From Unio delphinus (Eukaryota; Mollusca; Bivalvia; Unionida; Unionidae), in NCBI GenBank assembly GCA_029339505.1, contig JAQISU010000033.1, forward strand, positions 5,752,001 through 5,816,000: a DNA stretch of 64,000 nt. Reading direction: 5' to 3'. The translations under genes were made by a program, and so were the position numbers. Each line of letters begins with the position of its first letter. Within the stretch, counting starts at the first letter, position 1. The notes under the pieces are model-generated. The model saw only the letters and a program-made list of their open reading frames with translations, did no database searches and was not told where the DNA came from. This document shows, one piece after another, positions 1 through 8,411 of this stretch.

Positions 1-607
1 TTATTCCGACCATCTTGTTTGCCATTCATATTCGTCTCGGCTGACAAAAGATTTGGCAAAATTAGACAATATTGATCTATAATCTTTAACGAATATTATA
101 TAAAATCCGTTATAAAATATTCTCATGCTAATAATAGATGTGGCGCTTTGAAAAATATTTAACACTTTAAACTATTTATCATAGGTACATATAAAAGGCA
201 ATTAATCATTATGAATAACCGATTGAAAGTGAATAGTGCGCCCAAATTAAACTCTGTACATTGTGTAACGTTTAATTTGTTACGTTGTTCCTTACAATTT
301 TAGTGGTTTACTAAAATATACTATTTGCGTCGGTATTTAAACAAATCGATTGTAGAAGCGTTCTTGTTTTTGTTCGAAAACTGTTCAATGTTTGCTTTGT
401 TTTCAAACAACTTACTATAATAATTGTTGTTATATAATATATATCTCGGTTATATAAGTACATATTAATATACAATGACACTGTGATATTAATTTTTATA
501 TCGTCACTTTCTGAATAATATTATATGCTCACATGTGCAAATATGGTTAAGAATGATCTGCAAAGATAATGTATTCAGGTCGGAAAACTACATTATTTCA
601 TCCTACC
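1..607. other. Unassigned AT-rich host sequence
   Basis: No coding signal, repeat structure or RNA gene is visible. The last 8 bases (600-607) are the left target duplication of the MITE that follows. Confidence 0.5.
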
Positions 608-757
608 CAGGCCCGCACCTAGGGGGTGGGGGGCAACCATGGCACTTGTCAGGGGCCCGAGCTTGATAGGCACATATACGCATATATTTGAAACACGAGA
701 GGGGCCCGAACTCTGTCAGAGCTGCCTGGGGCCCAGAATTTTCTAGGTGCGGGCCTG
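608..757. mobile_element. Non-autonomous hAT-like MITE
   Basis: This is a 150-bp element with perfect 15-bp terminal inverted repeats: CAGGCCCGCACCTAG at 608-622 and its reverse complement at 743-757. It is flanked by an 8-bp duplication, ATCCTACC at 600-607 and ATCCTACT at 758-765 (7 of 8 match). An 8-bp duplication and CAG...CTG ends are typical of the hAT superfamily. The interior is GC-rich and non-coding, unlike the AT-rich surroundings. The hAT assignment is inference from the ends and the duplication length; the inverted repeats themselves are read directly. Confidence 0.75.
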
Positions 758-921
758 ATCCTACTCATCACGTATATATTGACTCTTGTTGCGTAATATG
801 TTATACATTCATACATAGTTATCCATTAGTTCAGGACATGGCGAGCATCTATCGTGGATTCAATCGTACCTCAATTAGGATTAAAAAGTTGGAATTAATT
901 CATCATTGTGAATGAAAACGG

Positions 922-924
<3 letters not shown>

Positions 925-993
<69 letters not shown>
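925..993. repeat. (TA)n microsatellite
   Basis: Pure TA dinucleotide tract. Confidence 0.97.
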
Positions 994-996
<3 letters not shown>

Positions 997-1250
997 TATC
1001 TAAATATGTCGTAATGTGGCTAATTTAGCATAACATTTACATATTGAATGAATATATAAAATCACAATATCTTAATTAAGTTGTGGTCAGTTTACCCAAG
1101 TTGGAAATAGTCGACAACGATGAGGTATTTCAAGCAATGAAGATCCAATTCAGCAGTGCTTTCAATCACTGCAGCTATTCGTTGTAAACGTTGATAAATG
1201 AAAACAACGCAATGACTGATACACATATAAAACAGAAAAAAATGTAAAGG

Positions 1251-1368
<118 letters not shown>

Positions 1369-3264
1369 CCACTTCATTGAGGCAAGAAACGTATTAAAAA
1401 TAAGGCTGCTTCACAAGGTTCAACGTGCTTATATATTGTCAGTTCAGTTAACTTTAATGCATCCGTCGATGCACAGACACATACAATGTTCTAAATTCAA
1501 TGCAACCATGCAACGTCTCCTAACATGAGGTGCCAGAGAGATTTGTATCGATACAAACAACAGCGAAATATCCAATAACAAGACAAGCTACTATGGGTGA
1601 ATAAAAATTGAAATAGAGGGCCCAGATGATCCGATTAACCGAATGCGCTGTATCATAAGCTAATTATCTGGAGAATATGGATGCAGGCTACTCAGCCACA
1701 GAAAAAACATAAACACTATTAACAATAATATAGCCGGATAAGGAGAAATTCATTATTCATTATTGAGTCTTCCATAGTTTGCTAAATATTAGAACTAGTC
1801 TGTATTTTGTTATATAATAAGGAACGCCATAAGGTAGTAGACATGCCGAGAACATCAGCCAAACTTTAATTAAATTATTTAGCTGAAAATGAAGCAAGGT
1901 CTAATAATATCACATGAGTTTGAAGCGTTTCTAAACGATACAAACATAATCTATTTAAATCAATTTTAAACTTTTAACACTTCGTTTTATTAAATTGAAA
2001 TAGCTTCTGAGAGAGCTTATGGTACCTTTTAAAAAAGAGTTTCCTACAGTGCCATATTGCTTTAAATTCAAATTACGAGTTCGTGCTGTAAGTTTGATCT
2101 TCATCGAGCGATCATTTTTAATTTCTAGTATACTCACTCATGCTCTTTAGTTTGACCAAATGAAAAATCAACTCATTCATTGTTTACCTTTACATGTTGG
2201 TCAGCTAGGATATTTTCATTGGTTATACCTCTGTATGAGAATTTGGTGTTATACGTACACACGGCAAAACTCTCGAAGATATCATTTTGAGAAAGTACTT
2301 TAGCCGATTTAGCAAAATTATCCCATATATCTACACCTAACAACTGGTTTATAAACCTACATTGACCTAACGAATTTCCCTATTCTTTTATGATTGGAAT
2401 GAGCTTGTAATCTCTACTAACAAACACTTTCATATCTTCTTCGAACGAGTATCTTTATTAATGACAACCCAATTTAAATGTTGACATTAAATAAGGCGAA
2501 CATGACCTTTTATTGTCAAACGCCATAATTCAGGACGTCATTTGAAAGAGCGTAGATGGCGTTGTTGACTTAATTACATATATTGTACATACGTTAGCAG
2601 AAGAATAGAGTTCGAGCGAACCAAAGAATAATATATCAGGGAAAACTGAAACGTAATTAACATACAACGCAAAACAATGCACGAACACGTTTAAAAACAA
2701 GACACTCGTGTAAAATGAAATAGTATTGCATCAGTATTGAAAAAAGATCATCGCACAAGTGTACACTGCATGAGTAAATGGTTCAGAAAATACGAACAAA
2801 CGTTAAAATCTAATTCTTCCACGACGAAAATATAGTTTATGTTCCTACAATGATTGACAATGGAAACCCAGACGTTTTCCGGCATTTGAAAGCAAGTTAT
2901 AAACAAAGTTTCTCTAAGACAAATATTGTCAACCAACGTCCTAATGCTTTATCTAAGCATTATTTATCTTCAATTAGTTCAACAGATTTTTATAAAAACG
3001 AGCATTAAAATAACAATAGACCTTGAATGAATTGCTTCGTAAATTTCGAAAATTGTATAATTAACTGTTTGCTTCGATAATGTAACATTTGTAATGCTAA
3101 TTGGTAGACTAGTAATGTCAAATATGCTTGCAACGGTAGACAGTTATCCCTATTCCAAATACCGCGACAGACAAACATTGATTATATCAATTATTTTCAC
3201 ATCGCTTCCAGAAGCTAAGATAAATTCAATGACATAATCAATACTGTTTTGTCTCGCCAATCTC

Positions 3265-3478
3265 ATTTCGCCTTTTCAATTTGGATTCAGACAAGGCCAA
3301 AGAACGAATGATTATTTGGTTAGACTTTAAACTTTCTTAGCGATGACTTGACCAAGAACAATCACTTAATGTCAGTCTTCGTAGACAAGGTGAAGACTTA
3401 AAAGACATCATGGACATACATGATATAAATGCCTTACGCAGTCTAGGCCTTAACGGCCTTTTCCTATTGTATTTCCAG
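3265..3478 (+). pseudogene. LINE reverse transcriptase fragment (CR1/L2-like)
   Basis: In broken frames the + strand reads QFGFRQGQRTNDYLVRL and then an AVFVDLSKAFD-like block (SVFVDKVKT). These match the non-LTR reverse transcriptase segment QFGFR-G-T-D that precedes the catalytic FVDLSKAFDT motif. There are stops and indels every 50-100 bases. The fragment ends a few hundred bases before the outer Polinton begins, so it may have been joined there when that element lost its left end. Confidence 0.5.
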
Positions 3479-3781
3479 CCTTAATCCAGAAAGGGAATTT
3501 AAAGTAAGAGTCGTTTTAAAGCCTCTTTTGTGCGCGAGCATGGAACCACTTTCACAGTCATGCGATTTAGGGAACGTAATTGCATAGTCCAGAGTTAAAC
3601 CCATGTGTCGTTTGCTCTTTGTGATCGTCTTATATTGTATTGGTCCAAACACATGGATACAATTAAATGGAGCAGCAAAGCGGGTGAATCGGACATCTCT
3701 AATTGAATTAGATTTTAAACAAATAATTTTAAGTCTTCTTTTGCCACATGGAGCTTTAACGATTTTAGAGCTATTTTCCAC
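3464..3781 (-). other. Unrecognised open frame, possible RT fragment
   Basis: An open frame of 105 residues lies between the LINE fragment and the outer Polinton. A short stretch, GLTLDYAITF, resembles the GVTLD-LTF block downstream of the catalytic core in jockey-like reverse transcriptases. The match is too short to rely on. I see no other domain. Confidence 0.25.
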
Positions 3782-3846
3782 ACAAAAAGACTACTGCGGA
3801 GACAGAGTTTCCAGACCCGGTGCCGATGGCGCTGTGGAGACAAATT

Positions 3847-4511
3847 ATTTTAACCGAATATTTGATCAAGTCCAATACGATATTTTGATCTTGGGTCATG
3901 CAAATTTATAGTTACAAATCCATGTGTGATTGACAGAGCGTGACTAAAGAAATTTCTAAAGAGATTATAATCCATATCTCCACTGCACCATGTCTGGTGA
4001 ATATTTCGTAGCGTATGTGTGTCAACTCCATTAAATACAGAAAGAATATTGCAGTTATCTCTGATCACTTTTGGTATTTGTGTGTATCGTTGAGTGACAT
4101 ATCACATCAGTATTTTTATGCCAACAATCTGGAAAATATCCTAGCGGGATTCTTTTGATTGTCTAATTTGACATCATCATATACGACTAAATTTCTAATA
4201 TTTCCATCAATAACATGAATACCCGGTGCTTCCTCGATATCAGTTATAAACTCAATACTATCCTCATCGATTTCCGATTTTCCTTTCTCGTTAAAATCCT
4301 TTAACACTTCGTAACATCGCTGATCGTCTACATTCGGGGCTACTAAATACAATTTGTCCCATTTCATCCATCTCGTTATTAAATTAAGTAACAACTGTGT
4401 CTTGCCACTTTCAGATGGTCCGATTATAATCATGCGAATAGAATTCGGTAGCGCTGCATGATGTTTAACTGGTTCTCGTGTTTTTGTCGCCAAAAACTCA
4501 ATTACATTCAT
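3847..4511 (-). pseudogene. Outer Polinton packaging ATPase (broken)
   Basis: This is a relic of the A32/FtsK-like genome-packaging ATPase. The N-terminal part is open (4511 down to about 4116) and holds a Walker A motif GPSESGKT, where the second Gly of the usual GPSGSGKT is Glu, and the Walker B NLVVYDDV. The frame breaks at about 4115. The C-terminal half continues in another frame to 3850 with VFNGVDTHTLRN and RIGLDQIFG, both shared with the inner copy. It is encoded divergently from the PLA2 relic. Confidence 0.85.
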
Positions 4512-4545
4512 GTTATTATAAATAAATTATTGATCTATATTGTGT

Positions 4546-4985
4546 GAAATCTAAGAAGCGTACTAGCACAAACGACAACAATTACAACTAAAAATAACAG
4601 ATCAGCACTTGCTGGTAAGTATGTACAATGTGGTACAAAAAATTTAGATTTGTTAAAACAAAAAGGCGAAGTGACATTGCAGCCAAGGTAGCAAAATTAC
4701 CGGGAACACCATGGGCAAAATATCTGGGACAAAAACATCTTCCAGGGTATAGTTATTGCGGACCCGGGACCACACTTGACATCAGACTCGACGATCAAAA
4801 CCAACCCAACGCTATTGATAAGGCGTGTCAAGCTCATGATGTTGCTTATAAAAGCAGCAATCTGCAACACAGCCATATCGCAGATGGGAAATTCAATCAC
4901 TGATAAATCCTTCAAAGAAAAATTAGCTTCATGGTTGATAAAATCTGCGATGAAAAGTAGATTAATATTGGGTGCTGGTAATTAA
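4546..4985 (+). pseudogene. Outer Polinton zinc-ribbon/PLA2 protein (broken)
   Basis: The zinc-ribbon start is visible at about 4546, where bases encoding a YCVK-like stretch appear, but it is interrupted by a stop. The phospholipase A2-like core is readable at 4628-4903 with the calcium-loop block YSYCGPGTTLD and the catalytic AHDVAY dyad. A small deletion then shifts the C-terminal helix into another frame (KSFKEKLASWLIKSAMKS, ending near 4985). The inner copy is at 6727-7244. Confidence 0.8.
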
Positions 4986-4992
4986 TAACAAC

Positions 4993-5783
4993 ATGGAATC
5001 TATGTATTATTCCCCAAGAGGATACTGGGTGAGTAAATCAGCAATCAATAAATTCGCTAGCGCCGCAAAGGTGAAAAATATTACAGCAAGGGTATGGTTA
5101 TCCAAACAGGCGATATGGGAAATTTATCTACCACCTCCTAAACAAATTAACTTCTCGCATTTTGATGTCAGCGTCTCTAATGAGGTTCATCAAGCTAATA
5201 TATTATTTCTGCCGCATGATGGTGTTTACACGTATGCGCTAACCGTAGTTGATGTTGCGAGAAGATACGAAACAAGCAGAGCCATTAAAGACGAAGTCAT
5301 CAACTGAAGTAGCTTCTGCGTTTAAAAGGATTTATCGACGAGGTCCTCTGCAGTGGCCAAATCTATTACAAGCTGATCCTGGCAAAGAATTTCATGGTGC
5401 AGTGTTATCAACAATGAAGCATCATAATGTCACCATCAGATGAGGACATACTGTACTACATCGCGATCAGACAATTGTTGAATGATTTAATCGTAAACTT
5501 GCTGAGCTGTTATTTGGATATCAGTACGCGAAGGAATTTATTCAGGATAAACGATCTCGAGAATGGTTCAAGAGATTACTGGGTGTAATTACTGCGCTAA
5601 ATAATGAGATTACTCGAACAATTAAAATGAAACCTAACAACGCGATTAAAAAGAAGTGTATACCCGTAAAACCGTAAAATGATTTTTCAAAACAACCAAT
5701 ACTTGGCAACGTCACTGTTAGATATTTATATGAACCAGGAAAGCTTGAAGGTGGAAAAAAAGAGCTACTGGTTCTATTTGGAG
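4993..5783 (+). pseudogene. Outer Polinton integrase, 5' part, disrupted by insertion
   Basis: This is a relic of the retroviral-type (rve) DDE integrase. It starts at the ATG of MESMYYSPRGYW. Several frame changes and stops occur, for example near 5240-5270 and 5441. The first catalytic Asp of the inner copy (QADILFLP) is Asn here (QANILFLP), so the enzyme would be dead even if the frame were whole. The reading continues to the bases encoding IW just before 5783, where the inner Polinton begins. The remaining C-terminal codons resume at 21418. Confidence 0.9.
5778..5783 (+). other. Target site duplication, left copy (TTGGAG)
   Basis: TTGGAG directly precedes the left terminal repeat and recurs at 21417-21422 after the right one. 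The terminal T at 21417 can be counted in either the repeat or the duplication, so the duplication is 5 or 6 bp. Polintons usually make 6-bp duplications. Removing the element and one copy restores continuity with the corresponding bases in the inner element's own integrase gene (around 8030-8040). Confidence 0.9.
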
Positions 5784-6032
5784 AGCAGCAGAGAGGGTAA
5801 TTCCTACAACGTTTTCAGACAAAATTTGATTGAAATCCTAAAACGAGCCGTCTTATAATCTTATTTTAACCAAAAAAAGGCGAACCCTACAACGTTTTCA
5901 GACAAAAAATTGATTGAAATCTCCCTACGAAATCATTTTAACTAAAAAAATGAAAACGATTTTTTAATTAATTTCGGTCGCAACTTGTTGTCATCCACCC
6001 TCTCTGCTGCTAAAGTTTTCAGTTCTGGGTTA
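5784..6032 (+). repeat. Inner Polinton left terminal inverted repeat
   Basis: This is a 249-bp repeat starting AGCAGCAGAGAGGGT. It matches the reverse complement of 21169-21417 with about five differences (roughly 98% identity), indicating a young insertion. Within it, the terminal 15-mer recurs in inverted orientation at 5997-6011, and CCTACAACGTTTTCAGACAA occurs twice, from 5803 and from 5886 (83 bases apart). The ATPase gene ends 17 bp inside it. Confidence 0.95.
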
Positions 6033-6049
6033 ATAATTCTTTTACGATT

Positions 6050-6721
6050 TCAACCGAATATTTGATCAAGTCCGATACGATATCGTGTCCGAGGATCATG
6101 TAAATTTATTGTTGCGAATCCGTGTGGTTTTGACTGAGCATGACTAAAGAAGTTTTTAAATTGATTGAAGTCCATATCAGAACACCATGTCTGCCAAATA
6201 TTTCTAAGAGTATGAGTATCAACTCCGTTGAATACAGACAATAAATTGCAGTTATCTCTGATGACTTTTGGAACCTGAGTGTAGCGTTGAGTGACATATA
6301 TCACGTCAGTGTTTTTGTGACGCCCACGGGAAAATATTCTAGCAGGATTTTTTTGTTTATCCAACATTATATCGTCGTATACGACTAAATTGTTAATATC
6401 TCCATCAATATCATCAATGCTCGGTGCTTTATCGATATCGGTTATAAAATCAATGGCGTTCTCACCCTTAATTTCTGATGCATTCTCGTTAAAATCCTTT
6501 AACACTTCATAACATCGTTGATCATCTACGCTAGGGGCAATTAAATACAACTTATCCCACTTCATCCATCTCATTATTAAATTGAGCAACAATTGCGTTT
6601 TACTGGATCCAGATGGCCCGATTATAATCATCCGGATAGAGTTTGGTAGCGCTGCATGATGCTTAATTGGTTCTCTTGTTTTAGTCGCTGAAAAATCAAT
6701 TATATCCATATTTCTATACAT
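6050..6721 (-). CDS. Genome-packaging ATPase (A32/FtsK-HerA type)
   Basis: P-loop ATPase expected to pump the element's DNA into the capsid. From the upstream ATG it has 223 residues. Walker A is GPSGSSKT at residues 35-42 (the usual GPSGSGKT with Gly40 as Ser but Lys41 kept). Walker B is NLVVYDD with the acidic pair at 116-117, and NTDVIYVTQRY is a sensor-like block after it. The second ATG (6709) matches the start of the outer copy and leaves more room for the divergent promoter, since the neighbouring + strand gene starts at 6727. I therefore favour 6709 as the real start. The 3' end lies next to the left terminal repeat, the usual place for this gene. The frame is intact. Confidence 0.92.
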   Translation of the reverse strand: MYRNMDIIDFSATKTREPIKHHAALPNSIRMIIIGPSGSSKTQLLLNLIMRWMKWDKLYLIAPSVDDQRCYEVLKDFNENASEIKGENAIDFITDIDKAPSIDDIDGDINNLVVYDDIMLDKQKNPARIFSRGRHKNTDVIYVTQRYTQVPKVIRDNCNLLSVFNGVDTHTLRNIWQTWCSDMDFNQFKNFFSHAQSKPHGFATINLHDPRTRYRIGLDQIFG

Positions 6722-6726
6722 AAATT
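6722..6726. promoter_or_regulatory. Very short divergent start region
   Basis: The ATPase (-) and zinc-ribbon/PLA2 (+) starts are separated by only 5 bp, or 17 bp if the ATPase starts at 6709. Both promoters must therefore overlap the opposite gene. Confidence 0.4.
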
Positions 6727-7244
6727 ATGGATCTATATTGTGTGAAGTGTAAAACGCGTATTGGCACAGATGATGTGACGACGGTTACAACTAAAAATAA
6801 CCGATCAGCGCTTTCTGGTAAATGCGTGCAATGTGGTACAAAGAAATTTAGATTTGTGTCTATGAAATCTGATTTTAAAAAAAACGAGGAGGTGATATCG
6901 CAGCCAAATTGGCAAAGCTCCCTGGAACCCCATGGGCAAAGTACCCCGGAGAAAAGCACCTTCCAGGATATAGCTACTGTGGACCGGGAACCAGACTTGA
7001 TATCAGACTCAATAATCAAAATCAACCCAACCCCGGTGAAGAACCAATAAACGCCATTGATAAGGCCTGTCACCTTCATGATGTTGCTTATAAAAGCAGC
7101 AATCTGCAAAACAGGCATCTAGCAGATGTGAAATTAATTCATGCGTTAAATGCTATTCCTGATAAATCTTTTAAAGAAAAATTGGCTTCATTTTTAATAA
7201 AATCGGCTATGAAAAGTAAATTGATGTTAGGTGCCGGTAATTAA
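6727..7244 (+). CDS. Zinc-ribbon / phospholipase A2-like protein (frame change)
   Basis: The N-terminal zinc ribbon has Cys5, Cys8, Cys33 and Cys36 (YCVKCK and GKCVQCG). The PLA2-like domain follows with the calcium-binding block YSYCGPGTRLD and the catalytic LHDVAY (His-Asp dyad), then a helical KSFKEKLASFLIKSAMKS tail. PLA2 domains of this kind occur in parvovirus VP1, where they help the particle breach the endosomal membrane; a similar entry role here is inference. The two parts lie in different frames: the first runs from 6727 and the PLA2 reading is open from about 6909 to 7244. The change falls at or near an A8 run at 6877-6884. Many Polintons carry the same pair of domains as one gene. 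Confidence 0.82.
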
Positions 7245-7248
7245 TAAT

Positions 7249-8193
7249 ATGGAATCAATTTATTATTCTCCGAGGGGATACTGGAGGGGTAACGCTGCAA
7301 TCAATAAACTCGCTAGCGCTGCAAAAGTGAAAAAAACCACTGCGGCTAATTGGTTATCCAAACAGGCACTATGGCAAATTTATCTACCACCGCCTAAACA
7401 AATTCAATTCTCGCATTTTGATGTGACCGCTCCTAATGAAGTTCATCAGGCTGATATATTATTTCTGCCACATGATCGTGGTTACAAATACGCGTTAACC
7501 GTAGTTGATGTTGCGAGTCGATACAAAGAAGCAGAACCGCTGAAAACAAAATCGGCCACTGAAGTCGCTTCTGCATTTGAGAGGATTTATCGACGAGGTC
7601 CTCTGCGTTGGCCAAATCTGTTACAAGTTGATCCTGGCAAGGAATTTCAGGATGCAGTGTTATCTACAATGAAACATCACAATGTCACCATACGACGAGG
7701 GCATACTGCGCTACATCGCGATCAGGCCATTGTAGAACGATTTAATCGGACGATTGCTGAGCGATTATTTGGATATCAATACGCAAAAGAATTCATTCAA
7801 GAAAAGCGATCCAGTGAATGGGTTAAAAGATTACCATCTGTGATTACTGCACTGAATAACGAGATTACTAGAACAATCAACATGAAACCTATCAACGCGA
7901 TTAAAAAGAAGTCAATACCCGTACAACCACAAAAAGATTTCAAAGAACCAATTCTTGGTAGTAGTGTCATTGTGAGGTACTTATACGAACCAGGAGAGCT
8001 TGAAAGGGGTAGAAAAAGGGCTACTGATCCTATTTGGAGCGTCACTACGCATAAGATATCTAGTATAACACGATCAACTGGTAGACCTCCAGTCTATAAA
8101 CTGGATTCAACTGCCCCTCAGCGGGGTTTTACTCGACAACAACTACAAGTGATTCCCGAGGATACTCAATTGCCACCGCATGGTCTTAACTAG
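7249..8193 (+). CDS. Retroviral-type integrase (rve, DDE)
   Basis: Integrates the linear element into host DNA by cutting and strand transfer at the terminal repeats. It has 314 residues and an intact frame. An N-terminal helical region (YYSPRGYW, then an SAAKVKKTTAANWLSKQ segment) precedes the RNase H-fold core with catalytic Asp69 (QADILFLP), Asp128 (LQVDPGKEF) and Glu163 (VERFNR), the normal spacing. The C-terminal SH3-like part ends near GFTRQQLQVIP. I chose the ATG at 7249, five bases after the PLA2 stop, because the outer copy starts at the same point. Its 3' end overlaps the end of the opposite-strand replicase by 8 bp. The homologous outer gene is the one interrupted by this element. 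Confidence 0.95.
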   Translation: MESIYYSPRGYWRGNAAINKLASAAKVKKTTAANWLSKQALWQIYLPPPKQIQFSHFDVTAPNEVHQADILFLPHDRGYKYALTVVDVASRYKEAEPLKTKSATEVASAFERIYRRGPLRWPNLLQVDPGKEFQDAVLSTMKHHNVTIRRGHTALHRDQAIVERFNRTIAERLFGYQYAKEFIQEKRSSEWVKRLPSVITALNNEITRTINMKPINAIKKKSIPVQPQKDFKEPILGSSVIVRYLYEPGELERGRKRATDPIWSVTTHKISSITRSTGRPPVYKLDSTAPQRGFTRQQLQVIPEDTQLPPHGLN

Positions 8194-8411
8194 CACCGTT
8201 GCGTCTATTGCACTCAAGACAAGTCAACATCACATTATTTCTGACATGACCGAGATTGTTATTTTTTCTGTCTACGGTGAATTGGCGAGGATCCTTATCC
8301 GAATACTGCCAACGCATTATACAATTGCAACTCGCGCAGTGATTATTCTGTTGTTTCTTCAAAGTGATTATTAGTTCAGCATCAATATCAAATTCTCGTT
8401 GTTTTTTTTTT
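8186..8411 (-). other. HNH (Endo VII-like) domain of the replicase
   Basis: This is the C-terminal nuclease domain. Zinc-binding pairs CASC and CLEC flank the FTVDRKNNN / HVRNNVMLTC core typical of HNH resolvases. It is out of frame with the helicase by one base at the A10 run. The outer element lacks this domain: its helicase 3' end runs directly into its integrase 3' end (21490-21560), so the domain was lost there or gained here. It may resolve branched replication intermediates (inference). Confidence 0.75.

Noticed and set aside
3603..3911. 102-residue + strand frame at the left edge of the outer Polinton
   Set aside because: It crosses the boundary between unrelated sequence and the antisense of the ATPase relic, so it is a chance frame.
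5784..6011. Left sub-unit as an independently inserted MITE
   Set aside because: No target duplication surrounds it on the inner side, and the same structure is present in both terminal repeats with matching 21-bp extensions, so it is part of the Polinton ends.
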